From: Nocardia brasiliensis NBRC 14402
GTDB taxonomy: Bacteria > Actinomycetota > Actinomycetes > Mycobacteriales > Mycobacteriaceae
Length of the DNA stretch: 64,000 bases
Assembly (NCBI RefSeq): GCF_000308475.2
Contig: NZ_BAFT02000057.1
Location: forward strand, 334,558 to 398,557
Direction: 5' to 3'
Shown in pieces: positions 51,593-60,494 of the stretch. How positions within the stretch are numbered: position 1 is the stretch's first letter; the number at the start of each line of letters is the position of its first letter. The translations under genes and the position numbers were made by a program. The notes beneath the pieces were generated by a model, which was not told where the DNA came from, searched no databases, and saw only the letters and a list, made by a program, of their open reading frames with translations.

Positions 51593-52915
51593 TCAGCGCG
51601 GTACGGTGACCGGATCGGTGCAGCTGGCGGGCGGATCGACCAGCGAGCACGGCTGGGGAGCGCGGGTCGGCCGGTAGTCGGCCGGGACACCGCCCTCGCG
51701 GGTGATGCGGGTGTAGGCGGCGACGGCGTCGGTGGGCTTGCGGGTGAGGCTCGGATCGGTCAGCACGTCTACGGTGTAGAGGCCGAACCGCGGTGTGTAG
51801 CTGCCCCACTCGTAGTTGTCGGTGAGACTCCAGTAGTTGTAGCCCATGATGTTCATGCCGTCGGCCCGGGCCCGCTGGATCCAGTAGATCGTGTCGCGCA
51901 GATCGTCGCCGCGGGCATAGCCGTCGGGACGGGGCAGCCCGTTCTCGGTGGGCATGCCGTTTTCCACGATATAGAGCGGCTTGCCGGGGAAGGCGCGCGA
52001 ATAGTGCTGCAGGGCATAGTAGATGCCCTCGGGTTGCAGCGGGTTCTGCCAGAGCCGGGTGAGGTTCTGCGCCATCGAGGTCACGGTGTCGGGCGAGCTG
52101 CCGTAGTAGTAATCGATCCCGATGTAGTCGAGCCGTGCGGCGACCTGATCGACGAACGGCTTGTTGATCGCGTCCTCGCCGCCGGGAATGTAGGCGACAT
52201 TGCTGGTGACCAGCGCGCCCGGCTGCACCCGGTGAATGTGGTCGTAGATGGCGTTGTGCGCCTGTGCCAGCCGGTTCTGCATGCCCGGCACGTCGACGGC
52301 CGGGATCCCCCCGTGTCGTAATTCGTTGAGCCCGTAGAAGGTCGGCTCGTTGAAAGTCACCCAGAGCGGGTCGGCGGCGGCGTAGCGATCCACCACCGTA
52401 CGTGCGTTGGCCAGCCAATCCTCGACCATGCCCGGGTTGTGCCAGCCGCCGCGATCCACCTCCCAGCCGGGGAACACCCAGTGATCGAGGGTGATCATCG
52501 GCCGCATCCCCGCCGCCTCGATCTTCGCGATCACGTTGTCGTAGAAGCGGAATCCCTCGGCCGACCACACACCTGGCTCCGGCTGCACCCTGGCCCATTC
52601 CACGCTGATCCGGAACACCCGGGTACCGAGATCGGCGGCCAGGTCGATGTCGGCGGCGTAGCGGTTGTAGAAGTCGACCGAATTCCCGTACGGGTCCTCC
52701 GTTTTGCCGGCCTCCACGTAACGGCGCCAATTGCTGTCCGGCGCATGGCCTTCGGATTGGTAGCCGGAGGCGGCGACGCCCCACAGGAAGTCCGGACCCA
52801 GCGGCGCGACCTGCGTGGGCGGCTCCGGCCGCGCGGCGGCGGTGGCGGGCAGTCCCTGGATGAGCGTGGCGGCGGCGACGGCGGCCAAGCCGAGGCTGCG
52901 CAGACGGAGTCGCAT
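51593..52915 (-). CDS. Secreted GH1-family glycosidase
   Basis: 440 residues with a signal peptide to ~28 (LAAVAAATLIQGLPATAA). The GH1 TIM barrel begins at PDFLWGVAASGYQSEG. The catalytic pair is E190 (acid/base, TFNEP) and E318 (nucleophile, YIVENG). Typical beta-glucosidase/beta-galactosidase retaining activity, but outside the cell, which is unusual for GH1. A Cys-containing tail (PQPCSLVDPPASC) follows the domain. It forms an operon with the lipase, opposite a TetR gene with a clear operator between. Confidence 0.9.
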   Translation of the reverse strand: MRLRLRSLGLAAVAAATLIQGLPATAAARPEPPTQVAPLGPDFLWGVAASGYQSEGHAPDSNWRRYVEAGKTEDPYGNSVDFYNRYAADIDLAADLGTRVFRISVEWARVQPEPGVWSAEGFRFYDNVIAKIEAAGMRPMITLDHWVFPGWEVDRGGWHNPGMVEDWLANARTVVDRYAAADPLWVTFNEPTFYGLNELRHGGIPAVDVPGMQNRLAQAHNAIYDHIHRVQPGALVTSNVAYIPGGEDAINKPFVDQVAARLDYIGIDYYYGSSPDTVTSMAQNLTRLWQNPLQPEGIYYALQHYSRAFPGKPLYIVENGMPTENGLPRPDGYARGDDLRDTIYWIQRARADGMNIMGYNYWSLTDNYEWGSYTPRFGLYTVDVLTDPSLTRKPTDAVAAYTRITREGGVPADYRPTRAPQPCSLVDPPASCTDPVTVPR

Positions 52916-52983
52916 CGGGTGGTGTGCTCCCGTTCGTAGAGGTGACCGCCGCCCTTTTCGGTGGTCGCGGACGGTCCGTTACG

Positions 52984-53006
52984 AAAACCGTACAGCGCTC
53001 GGTTTT
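52984..53006. promoter_or_regulatory. Likely TetR operator (inverted repeat)
   Basis: AAAACCG-n9-CGGTTTT, perfect 7-base arms, between the GH1/lipase operon (minus) and the TetR gene (plus). The TetR start codon lies 39 bases downstream. Best-supported operator in this part of the window. Confidence 0.65.
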
Positions 53007-53045
53007 GGATGACAAGATTGCCCGGCGGCTGACTACACTGGCTCG

Positions 53046-53621
53046 GTGGCGAAACGGGGCCCCTACGGCAAAGGTATCGAACGGCGCGAGCAGATCCTCG
53101 ACGCCGCGCTGCGCACCATCGCCGAGCGGGGCTACCTGGCCACCTCCGTCGCCGAATTGGCCGACGCGGTCGGGTTGAGCCAGGGTGGCCTGCTGCACTA
53201 TTTCGGCTCGAAAGAGGAGTTGTTCGTTGCGGTGTTGCGCAAGCGCGACGAACTCGATCTGCTGGCGATGAGCGGCGCCGCGCCGGAGGCCTTCGTGGCG
53301 GTGATCCGGCGGAACACACAGGTGCCGGGTCTGATCGAGCTGTTCACCCACATGCAGGCCGCCGCCGCGGACCCGCGCCACCCGGCGCACGACTACATGC
53401 TCGAGCGGTACCGCTTCGGCACCGCGGGGTTCGCGGGGGCGCTGCGCGCGATGCAGCAGGCGGGCACCCTGTCCACCGAGATCGACACCGAGGCCGCGGC
53501 CACCATGTTCTTCGCGCTTGCCGACGGTTTGCAGGCGCGCTGGTTGATCGACCCGACGATCGATATGGTCGCTGAGCTCGAGTCGTGCTGGCGTCGCTAT
53601 GTGGGGGATGCCGCGCGGTAG
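53046..53621 (+). CDS. TetR/AcrR-family regulator
   Basis: 191 residues from a GTG. Helix-turn-helix at ~10-55 (EQILDAALRTIAERGYLATS, then LADAVGLSQGGLLHYFGSKE). The C-terminal domain is the helical bundle of the TetR_C branch (PGLIELFTHMQAAAADPRHP). Predicted to control the divergent secreted GH1/lipase operon through the 52984-53006 repeat. The DUF885 gene 51 bases downstream in the same direction may be in its transcript. Confidence 0.9.
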   Translation: MAKRGPYGKGIERREQILDAALRTIAERGYLATSVAELADAVGLSQGGLLHYFGSKEELFVAVLRKRDELDLLAMSGAAPEAFVAVIRRNTQVPGLIELFTHMQAAAADPRHPAHDYMLERYRFGTAGFAGALRAMQQAGTLSTEIDTEAAATMFFALADGLQARWLIDPTIDMVAELESCWRRYVGDAAR

Positions 53622-53671
53622 CGGAGTCCGCTTCGGCGCCACCTGTCGGAGCCGAATTGTATTGTGCGGAT

Positions 53672-55327
53672 ATGGGTCTAGCGAAGCTTGCCGAAGAGTT
53701 CTGGAACTGGCGGACCGCGACGGCGCCCGATTCGAGCGACGACCTGCCCCGGGTGGAACGTCCCGCGGGCTGGTTGCCCGACTGGTCCGCGGCGGCCGTC
53801 GCGGAACGCCGGACGGTGCTCGCCGAGTTCGCCCGCAGGCATGCCGCGCTCGACCTGTCCGACGAGCCGGTCGCGGTGCAGGTCGACGGCAGGCTGCTCG
53901 GTTCGGCACTGGCGAAGGTGCACTGGGAGCTGGATCTGATCCGCGGCTGGGAACGCAATCCCGGTTTCTATGTACAACAGAGTCTCGGCGCCGTCTATGC
54001 GGCCCTGCTGGCGCCGCCGCCGTTCGACGGCGCGCGGGCCGCCTCGATCAGCGCGTTGCTGCGGCACGTGCCGCTGGTGCTCGAACAGGCCAGAGCGAAT
54101 CTCGCCGAGCATGCGAGCGCTCCCTTCGCCCGCAGCGCGGTGCGCCTGCTCGACGAGTCGGCCGGTTCGGTCGAAGCGGCGCTGACCGCGCTGATTCCGT
54201 TCCTGCCCGCCGAGTACGCCGCCGAACTGCCCGCCGCGACCCGCGTCGCCACCGATGCCGTTGCGGCCTATCGTGATTGGCTGGCGGAGCGGCTGCCCGA
54301 GCTGGGCGAGACCGAGCCGGTCGGGCCGGCGGCGCTGGCGTACTACCTGCACAATGTGGCGCTGCTGCCGTATTCGGCGCAGCAGCTGCGGGCGATGGGT
54401 CGCCAGGAATGGCACCGGGCGGTCGCGACCGAGACGGCGCTGCGCACCCGCTACCGGGATGCGCCGAGTCCGCCGCTGCCCGCCGACGCGCACGAGCACG
54501 TCGAACGGCAGCACAGGGATGAACTGGCGGTGCGCGAGTTCGCGGACGGACTTGGCCTGCTCGGTCAGCCGGAGTCGTTGCGGCACTATCGATTCGCCCC
54601 GTTGCCGCCGTATCTCGCACCGCTCACCTGGCTCGGTGTCACCGACGACCTGACCGGGCCGTCCCGCCGGGACGAGGACGCCCTGCGCTACATCCCCGAC
54701 CCGGCACCGGATCTGCCTTACTTCGATCAGGCCGCGGCCTTCGACGCCCGCACCGCGATCGTGCACGAGGGGGCGCACGCGCAGCAGGTCGCGTTCGGCT
54801 GGCGGCACGACAATCCGGCTCGGCGCTGGTTCTACGACTCGGTGCCCAACGAGGGCATCGCGTTCTACTACGAAGAACTGATGCTGCAGTCCGGCCTGTT
54901 CGACGAGGCGCCGGCCAGCGCGATCTTCGTGGTGAATGCCATGCGGCTGCGGGCTTTACGGGTCGAAGTGGATATCGCCCTCGCGCTGGGCGAGCTGTCC
55001 ATCGAGGAGACGGCCGACCGCCTCGCGATCGATGTGCCGGTGGACCGCGAGACCGCGTGGGACGAAGCCGTGTTCTTCGCCGGATTCCCGGGACAGGCGC
55101 TCAGCTACCAGATCGGCAAATTGCAGATCCAGGATCTGCTCAGCACTGCGGTGCGCGAGCTGGGCGATGAATTCGAGCTGAAGGCCTTCCACGACAGGCT
55201 GTGGCGTGAAGGGAACGTGCCGCTGGCCTTGCAGCGCTGGGAATACCTCGGCCTGCGCGATCATCTCGACGAGGCCGATCGACTGGCCGAAAGCGTTGCC
55301 GCCGTGGACGGTCGGCAGGCGGGCTAG
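53672..55327 (+). CDS. DUF885-family metal-dependent hydrolase-like protein
   Basis: 551 residues. N-terminal ~280 residues are helical (LAEEFWNWRTATAPDSSDDL and following). The C-terminal part has the DUF885 signature: H365-E-G-A-H369 in VHEGAHAQQVAFGWRHDN, followed by NEGIAFYYEELMLQ and GQALSYQIGKL. HEGAH plus a downstream Glu resembles a gluzincin-type metallopeptidase site. No signal peptide, so cytosolic. ATG at 53672 chosen for the protein start MGLAKLAEEF; it follows the TetR gene. Confidence 0.82.
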   Translation: MGLAKLAEEFWNWRTATAPDSSDDLPRVERPAGWLPDWSAAAVAERRTVLAEFARRHAALDLSDEPVAVQVDGRLLGSALAKVHWELDLIRGWERNPGFYVQQSLGAVYAALLAPPPFDGARAASISALLRHVPLVLEQARANLAEHASAPFARSAVRLLDESAGSVEAALTALIPFLPAEYAAELPAATRVATDAVAAYRDWLAERLPELGETEPVGPAALAYYLHNVALLPYSAQQLRAMGRQEWHRAVATETALRTRYRDAPSPPLPADAHEHVERQHRDELAVREFADGLGLLGQPESLRHYRFAPLPPYLAPLTWLGVTDDLTGPSRRDEDALRYIPDPAPDLPYFDQAAAFDARTAIVHEGAHAQQVAFGWRHDNPARRWFYDSVPNEGIAFYYEELMLQSGLFDEAPASAIFVVNAMRLRALRVEVDIALALGELSIEETADRLAIDVPVDRETAWDEAVFFAGFPGQALSYQIGKLQIQDLLSTAVRELGDEFELKAFHDRLWREGNVPLALQRWEYLGLRDHLDEADRLAESVAAVDGRQAG

Positions 55328-55380
55328 GCGTTCGCCGGGAGGTCGGCGCCTTGCGCCGGAATGTCTGTCCACGAACGCAC

Positions 55381-56385
55381 TCACCACCACCCGGTGGCGA
55401 GTTGCAGGGCGAGGCTGGAGACGCCGAGGATCACCGCGAGCAGCCCGCCGAACAGCAGTGGACGTGTTCCGGCGCTGCGCAGCTGCCGCCAGGTGAGCGA
55501 GGTGCCGATCGAGGCGAGGACCGCGGCGATCAGCCACGCGCTGAGGTGGGCGAGCGCCGGAGCCGCCACGCCGGGCAGCACGCCGAGTCCGGCGACCACG
55601 GAAGCGACGAGGAACAGCAGCACGAACAGTGGAAAAGAGTGCAGGACGGTGCTTTTGGCACTCGCGTCGGTATCGGTGCGGCGCTTGGTGAAATACAGCC
55701 CCAGGCACATCGGCACGATCATCAGGCTGCGGACGAGCTTCACGATCACCGCGAAGTGCGCGGCGGCGGGTCCGAACATCACCCCGGCCGCCAGCACCGA
55801 CGAGGTGTCGTTGATCGCGGTGCCCGCCCACAGCCCGAACGCTTCCTGGGACAGGCCGAGCAAGCGGCCCAGCGGCGGATAGGCCAGCACGGCAACGACA
55901 TTGAAGACGAAGATGGTGCCGAGCGCGTACGCCACCCGATCCCGGTGTGGTTTCAGCACCGCTGTCGCCGCCGCGATCGCCGAAGCGCCGCAGATCGTCG
56001 TGCCGACCGCCACCAGCGTCGCCGATTCCCGTTCCAGCGCAAGCATTCTCCCGATGACGGCGGCCGCCACGGCACCCACCACCAGGGTACCGATCAGGAC
56101 CACTGCGGTGTCCCGCCCGACCGTCAGCACCGATCCCACCGGCAGCCCAAGGCCCAGTAGTACGATCGCGGCCCCGAGCAGCCGCTTCCTGGTCGCGATC
56201 AAGCCCGCTCCGAACCGGCCCGTATCCGAAACCGACTCCCGGCCGAGGGCGCTGACCACCGCGCCGATGACCAGCGCGAGCACGGGAGCGCCGATCACCG
56301 GCACCAGCCGGCCGAGCAGGGTGGCCACCGTCGCTATCCCCGCCGCCAGCAGCAAACCCGGCCCGAACCGTCTAAAGCGCGTCAC
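55381..56385 (-). CDS. YeiH/UPF0324-family membrane protein
   Basis: 334 residues, 9-11 hydrophobic segments (LLLAAGIATVATLLGRLVPV, then VLALVIGAVVSALG, and so on). The TM segment ATLVAVGTTICGASAIAAAT with its paired small residues is diagnostic of the YeiH/UPF0324 family, which are proposed sulfate/sulfonate or anion exporters. It is divergent from a LysR gene 139 bases away. YeiE/CbbR-type LysR proteins are the usual partner, supporting a regulated anion exporter. Confidence 0.85.
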   Translation of the reverse strand: MTRFRRFGPGLLLAAGIATVATLLGRLVPVIGAPVLALVIGAVVSALGRESVSDTGRFGAGLIATRKRLLGAAIVLLGLGLPVGSVLTVGRDTAVVLIGTLVVGAVAAAVIGRMLALERESATLVAVGTTICGASAIAAATAVLKPHRDRVAYALGTIFVFNVVAVLAYPPLGRLLGLSQEAFGLWAGTAINDTSSVLAAGVMFGPAAAHFAVIVKLVRSLMIVPMCLGLYFTKRRTDTDASAKSTVLHSFPLFVLLFLVASVVAGLGVLPGVAAPALAHLSAWLIAAVLASIGTSLTWRQLRSAGTRPLLFGGLLAVILGVSSLALQLATGWW

Positions 56386-56524
56386 CCCTACAACATTCGA
56401 TCCGCCCGGGAATTCGCAGTACCCACCGATCCGGCACTACCTCATAACCGGAGCTGATAAGCGCGGCTGATGGGGGTGTGGGCGGTTGTGGGGATGTCGG
56501 AGTGGTCGTCGTCACACATAATCG

Positions 56525-57460
56525 ATGGTTATGAGGCTACCGCCGGGGACACCAGAGTTGGACGTGCTGGATCTGCTGGTGTCCGTGGCGGAACTGGGCA
56601 GTCTGGGGGCCGCGGCGCGGCAGCACGGGATCAGTCAGCCCGCGGCGAGTATGCGGGTCAGCGCGTTGGAGCGGCGGTTGCGGTTGCGGCTGCTGGATCG
56701 CGGACCCACCGGGTCGGAGCTGACCGAGGCCGGGCGCTCGGTGGTGGCGCACGCCCGGCTGGTGCTGGAGGCCGCGCGGTCCTTCAACGCGGGGGTGGCG
56801 GCGCTGCATGCGGCGGAGGTGCCGCGTTTGCGGGTCGCCGCCTCGAAGACCATCGCGGATCATCGGATTCCGCAGTGGCTCAACGCGTTACGTGTCAGCT
56901 GCCCCGAGGTGGCGGTATCGCTGGAGGTGGACAACACCAGGCACGTCGAGGCGCTGGTTCGTGACGGGGTGGCCGATATCGGCTTCGTGGAGGGGCCGCA
57001 TCCGCCGCCCGGTCTCGGCAGCCGGGTGCTCGGCGCGGACGAACTGGTGGTCGTCGTGGGGCAGTCGCACCCGTGGGCGCGCCGCCGGAAACCGGTGACG
57101 CTGCGCGAGCTGGCGACGACGCCGCTGCTGTGGCGCGAACAGGGCTCGGGCACCAGAGACACGGTGTGGGAGATCCTCGGCGCGGAGTGCCAGCCCGCCC
57201 GGCCCGCGGCGGAACTGGGGTCGGCGGTCGCGATCTGCGCCGCCGCGCGCTCGGCCGTCGCGCCCGCGGTGCTGAGCCGGTTGATCGCGGCCGGTGATCT
57301 GGCCAGCGGGGCCCTCGTCGAGGTGTGCGTGGCCGGGCCGGTGGTGCTGAGCAGGAAGTTCCGGGCGATCTGGCGCAAACAGACGCCACCGGCCGGCGCG
57401 GCCGGGATCCTCGCCGAGCACGCCGCGCGACTCGAGTCACATGGCGCGCGTCACTGGTGA
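56525..57460 (+). CDS. LysR-family regulator of yeiH
   Basis: 311 residues. Winged helix at ~10-68 (LDVLDLLVSVAELGSLGAAA, then RQHGISQPAASMRVSALERR). Ligand domain from ~95 (VPRLRVAASKTIADHRIPQW). ATG at 56525 or 56531. It is divergent from the YeiH gene; the intergenic region contains CATAA-n7-TTATG (56517-56533) and a CTCATAACC copy upstream, candidate LysR half-sites. Confidence 0.88.
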   Translation: MVMRLPPGTPELDVLDLLVSVAELGSLGAAARQHGISQPAASMRVSALERRLRLRLLDRGPTGSELTEAGRSVVAHARLVLEAARSFNAGVAALHAAEVPRLRVAASKTIADHRIPQWLNALRVSCPEVAVSLEVDNTRHVEALVRDGVADIGFVEGPHPPPGLGSRVLGADELVVVVGQSHPWARRRKPVTLRELATTPLLWREQGSGTRDTVWEILGAECQPARPAAELGSAVAICAAARSAVAPAVLSRLIAAGDLASGALVEVCVAGPVVLSRKFRAIWRKQTPPAGAAGILAEHAARLESHGARHW

Positions 57461-57530
57461 ACGGGGGATTCAGCGCCGCGGATCGGGGTAGGCAGTCGGT
57501 GACATGGCTCCGACAAGAAAGGCGTGAACG

Positions 57531-58007
57531 ATGACTCAGCCCATCACCAGCACCCTCGACCCGGAACAGCAGAAGATCACGGGAGAGACGCTGCGCGCCA
57601 CGGTGGTCGATCTGATCGATCTGTCCCTGATCGCGAAGCAGGCGCACTGGAACGTGGTCGGGCGAAACTTCCGGTCGGTGCACTTGGCGCTGGACGAATT
57701 GGTGACGGCGGCGCGCGACTTCACCGACGCCGCGGCCGAGCGGGCCACCGCGATCGGCGTCAGCCCGGACGGCCGGGCCGAGACCGTCGCCAAGGAGTCG
57801 GGCGCGGCGGGCTTCCCCGACGGCTGGCAGCAGGACACCGAGGTCATCAACCAGGTCGTGGCGAACCTCGCGGCGGTGATCACCCGGCTGCGCGAGCGGA
57901 TCGAAACGACCGAGAAGGCCGACCCGGTGACCCAGGATCTGTTCATCGGCTTCGCCGCCCGGCTGGAGCAACTGCACTGGATGTGGCAGGCGCAGCTGGC
58001 GGACTGA
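57531..58007 (+). CDS. dps: Dps-family ferritin-like DNA/iron protein
   Basis: 158 residues, four-helix ferritin fold. The intersubunit ferroxidase ligands are H39 (KQAHWNVVG), H51 (RSVHLALDE), D66 and E70 (TDAAAER). Dodecamers oxidise and store iron with peroxide and protect DNA. No basic N-terminal tail of the E. coli kind, so DNA binding is not obvious. ATG start after AAAGGCGTGAACG. The SDR gene converges on it 10 bases after its stop. Confidence 0.93.
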   Translation: MTQPITSTLDPEQQKITGETLRATVVDLIDLSLIAKQAHWNVVGRNFRSVHLALDELVTAARDFTDAAAERATAIGVSPDGRAETVAKESGAAGFPDGWQQDTEVINQVVANLAAVITRLRERIETTEKADPVTQDLFIGFAARLEQLHWMWQAQLAD

Positions 58008-58017
58008 GCGCGGCGGG

Positions 58018-58821
58018 TTACCGCGACAGGCCGTGCACGCGGGCGATCAGTCGCTCCAGCACCGTGCGCGGTAGCAGTCGCCGGACCCCGAACATGACGG
58101 GCGCGTTGCTGCCCACGGCGTAGAGCGGTTGCGGGCGATCGGCTTCGATCGCCCGCACAATGGTGTCCGCGACCTTGTCCGCGGTGATCCCTTTCCCTTG
58201 GGCCTCATCGAGTTTCGCGATGAAACGGGTGAAGTCGGCGGTATGCGGCGACCCCTCGTCGAGGTATTTGGTCCGTCGTTCACGCAGCCCGGTGTTGATC
58301 TGGCCCGGCTCGACGGTGGTGAGCCACACGCCGAACGGTGACTCCTCGAAGCGCGCCGCCACCGCGAAGCCCTTCAGCGCCGCTTTGGTCGCGCCGTAGG
58401 ACGAGCGGTACGGCATCGGGAAGCTGGCGATCATCGAACCGACCATCACCACCCGGCCGTAGCGGCGCTCGCGCATACCGGGCAGCACGGCCTGGGTGAG
58501 TGCGACCGGCCCCAGCACGTTCAACCGGAACAGTCGCTCCACCGCGTCCGCCGGCAGCTCGGCCAGCGGCCCCGCCTGGCTCTCGCCCGCATTGTTGACC
58601 AGGACGTCGACCTCGCCGAGCCCCGCGACGAACGCCTCGATCGAGGCGTTGTCGGTGAGGTCGAGGGCGCGATACTCCACCCCCGGCACCTGCGCGTCGG
58701 GCTCGATCCCTTCGGGCTTGCGACTGGTCCCGATCACGCGATAGCCGCGCGTCACCAACGCCGCGGCGGTCGCCTTCCCGATTCCGGACGAAGCACCGGT
58801 GACAACTGCGGTCCGACCCAT
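58018..58821 (-). CDS. Short-chain dehydrogenase/reductase
   Basis: 267 residues from an ATG at 58821 with AAGGAG upstream. TGASSGIG at 8-15, DLTD at ~54-57, NNAG near 76-79, and catalytic YGATK (Y142/K146). Classical NAD(P)-dependent SDR. The C-terminal ~60 residues (ITADKVADTIVRAIEADRPQ, then PLYAVGSNAPVMFGVRRLLP) are typical of the actinobacterial oxidoreductase group. Substrate unknown. Confidence 0.88.
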   Translation of the reverse strand: MGRTAVVTGASSGIGKATAAALVTRGYRVIGTSRKPEGIEPDAQVPGVEYRALDLTDNASIEAFVAGLGEVDVLVNNAGESQAGPLAELPADAVERLFRLNVLGPVALTQAVLPGMRERRYGRVVMVGSMIASFPMPYRSSYGATKAALKGFAVAARFEESPFGVWLTTVEPGQINTGLRERRTKYLDEGSPHTADFTRFIAKLDEAQGKGITADKVADTIVRAIEADRPQPLYAVGSNAPVMFGVRRLLPRTVLERLIARVHGLSR

Positions 58822-59042
58822 GAGCATCTCCTTGTTCCGCGACTGCTGCCGACGATAGCCGTTCGGCGCATGCTCGCGCGCGGGCCGACTCGGCAAACGC
58901 GAGTGCAACGGGGGATGGCGGCCCGGCGAGGTTGTCCTGAATTTCTGCGGGCGGGCCCGTTCGGCCGCCTTTTCCATGGCGCGGTTGCGGCTAGGGTTGG
59001 CCGGCGCGACAGACCGGGCGGGCCGTCGCGAGACGTGATCCG

Positions 59043-59384
59043 ATGGACGGGCCGAGGAGATTTGTGGTGGTTGCCGACACTGTTCGGGAGGAACAGGCGA
59101 TCCGTCAGATGACGGAGCGGTTGGTCGAAAACTTCGGTGGCACATACTCGGCCGAGCACATCGAAGCCGTGGTCGGGGCGGGACGGAGGCGGTTCGACGG
59201 ACATCCGGTACGCCAGTTCGTGCCGATTCTGGTCGAGCGGTTCGCGCGCCGGCAGCTGGTGCCCGAGACGGGCGCGCCGACACCGGCCCCGTCGGCGGGA
59301 AAAGTGAAGATGCGCAAGGGAACTGCCGCGCACCGCGCCGTTTCGCCCGAGGTCGGGGAATCCGGCGACCTGCGTGAACCGTAA
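59043..59384 (+). CDS. Three-helix-bundle dimerisation-domain protein
   Basis: 113 residues. The core MTERLVENFGGTYSAEHIEA, then VVGAGRRRFDGHPVRQFVPI, LVERFARRQL, is the three-helix dimerisation module found at the N-terminus of actinobacterial low-molecular-weight phosphatases and alone in short proteins. Here it occurs alone, followed by a low-complexity tail. No enzymatic domain. It precedes a solute-binding-like protein. Confidence 0.7.
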   Translation: MDGPRRFVVVADTVREEQAIRQMTERLVENFGGTYSAEHIEAVVGAGRRRFDGHPVRQFVPILVERFARRQLVPETGAPTPAPSAGKVKMRKGTAAHRAVSPEVGESGDLREP

Positions 59385-59402
59385 TCGGCGAGTAAACGTT
59401 TC

Positions 59403-60494
59403 GTGCCCGCCGTGGTCGGCGCGGTGGTGGCCGCGCTGGTCGTGGTGACCGTCGTCGCCGTGGCATTGGCAGTGCGGCAGCCGAACTCGCCGTCGACGAC
59501 CGCCACGCCGGCGGCCCCGCTCGCGGTGGTGCGCGGCGTGGTCGGATCGGAGAAGATGTCGTTCTTCCAGGACCCGAAGGTGATCGACGCGCTCGCACGC
59601 CACGGACTGAAGGCGGAGGTGGATTCGGCGGGGTCGCGCCAGATCGCCACGTCGGTGGATCTGGCGCAGTACGACTTCGCCTTTCCGTCCAGCGAGCAGG
59701 CCGCCGAGCGAATCCAGCGGCAGCGCAACGTGAACACGAAGTACATCCCGTTCGCCTCGCCGCTGGCCGTCGCGACGTTCACGCCGATCGCCGACCTGCT
59801 GGCGAAATCCGGTGTGGTGCATCAGGGTCCGGTACCGACCTTCGACATGGGTCCCTACCTGCGGATGGTCGGCAACAACACGCGGTGGGATCAGCTCGCC
59901 GCGAACGACGTCTACCCCACGAGCAAGAACGTGCTCATCTCCACGACCGATCCGCGCAGCTCCAACTCGGCCGCGATGTACCTCGCCATCGCGGGCTACG
60001 TCGCGAACAACAACACCATCGTGCAGGGCAGCACCGCCGAGGAGAACATCTTGCCCACGGTGGCAAGGCTTTTCGTCGGCCAGGGGTACACCCAGAGCAG
60101 TAGCGAGGGGCCGTTCGAGACCTATCTCGCGACCGGGATGGGGCCGACACCGCTGGTCTGGATGTACGAGGCGCAGTTCGTCGACGCCGCGGTGCGCGGG
60201 CTGCTGAAGCCCGAGATGACGATGCTGTACCCGACGCCGACCATCCTGTCCCGGCACACGCTGGTGCCCTTCGGCGAGCCGGGCGACCGGATCGGGCGCC
60301 TGCTGGCCACCGATCCCGACTTGCAGCGACTGGCCGCCGAACACGGCTTCCGTACCGGTGCCGGCGACCAGTTCGCCGCGGTAGCCGCGGAGCACAATGT
60401 GCGGGTCGCGCCGGACCTGGCCGATGTGATCACCACGCCCACCTTCGACACGTTGGAGCGGCTGCTCGACGGAGTCGGCAAGTCCTACAACTGA
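59403..60494 (+). CDS. Exported solute-binding-like protein
   Basis: 363 residues from a GTG. N-terminal membrane anchor (AVVGAVVAALVVVTVVAVAL), then a periplasmic-binding fold: VVRGVVGSEKMSFFQDPKVI (starting strand and helix), LAQYDFAFPSSEQAAERIQR, then NVLISTTDPRSSNSAAMYLA. These are extracellular substrate-binding-like domains anchored to the membrane; in actinobacteria relatives occur next to TelA-type proteins, but not here. Ligand unknown. Its 3' end overlaps the convergent TetR gene by ten bases. Confidence 0.7.
   Translation: MPAVVGAVVAALVVVTVVAVALAVRQPNSPSTTATPAAPLAVVRGVVGSEKMSFFQDPKVIDALARHGLKAEVDSAGSRQIATSVDLAQYDFAFPSSEQAAERIQRQRNVNTKYIPFASPLAVATFTPIADLLAKSGVVHQGPVPTFDMGPYLRMVGNNTRWDQLAANDVYPTSKNVLISTTDPRSSNSAAMYLAIAGYVANNNTIVQGSTAEENILPTVARLFVGQGYTQSSSEGPFETYLATGMGPTPLVWMYEAQFVDAAVRGLLKPEMTMLYPTPTILSRHTLVPFGEPGDRIGRLLATDPDLQRLAAEHGFRTGAGDQFAAVAAEHNVRVAPDLADVITTPTFDTLERLLDGVGKSYN

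Noticed and set aside
50622..53909. A ~1100-codon minus-strand open frame across the lipase, GH1 and upstream genes
   Set aside because: It reads through three genes in a non-coding frame and is Arg/Pro-rich. The lipase and GH1 frames have signal peptides, ribosome sites and catalytic motifs.
56386..56524. Long operator between YeiH and LysR genes
   Set aside because: Only short CATAA/TTATG arms near the LysR start and a partial copy upstream were seen. This is compatible with LysR half-sites but too weak to list as a separate site.
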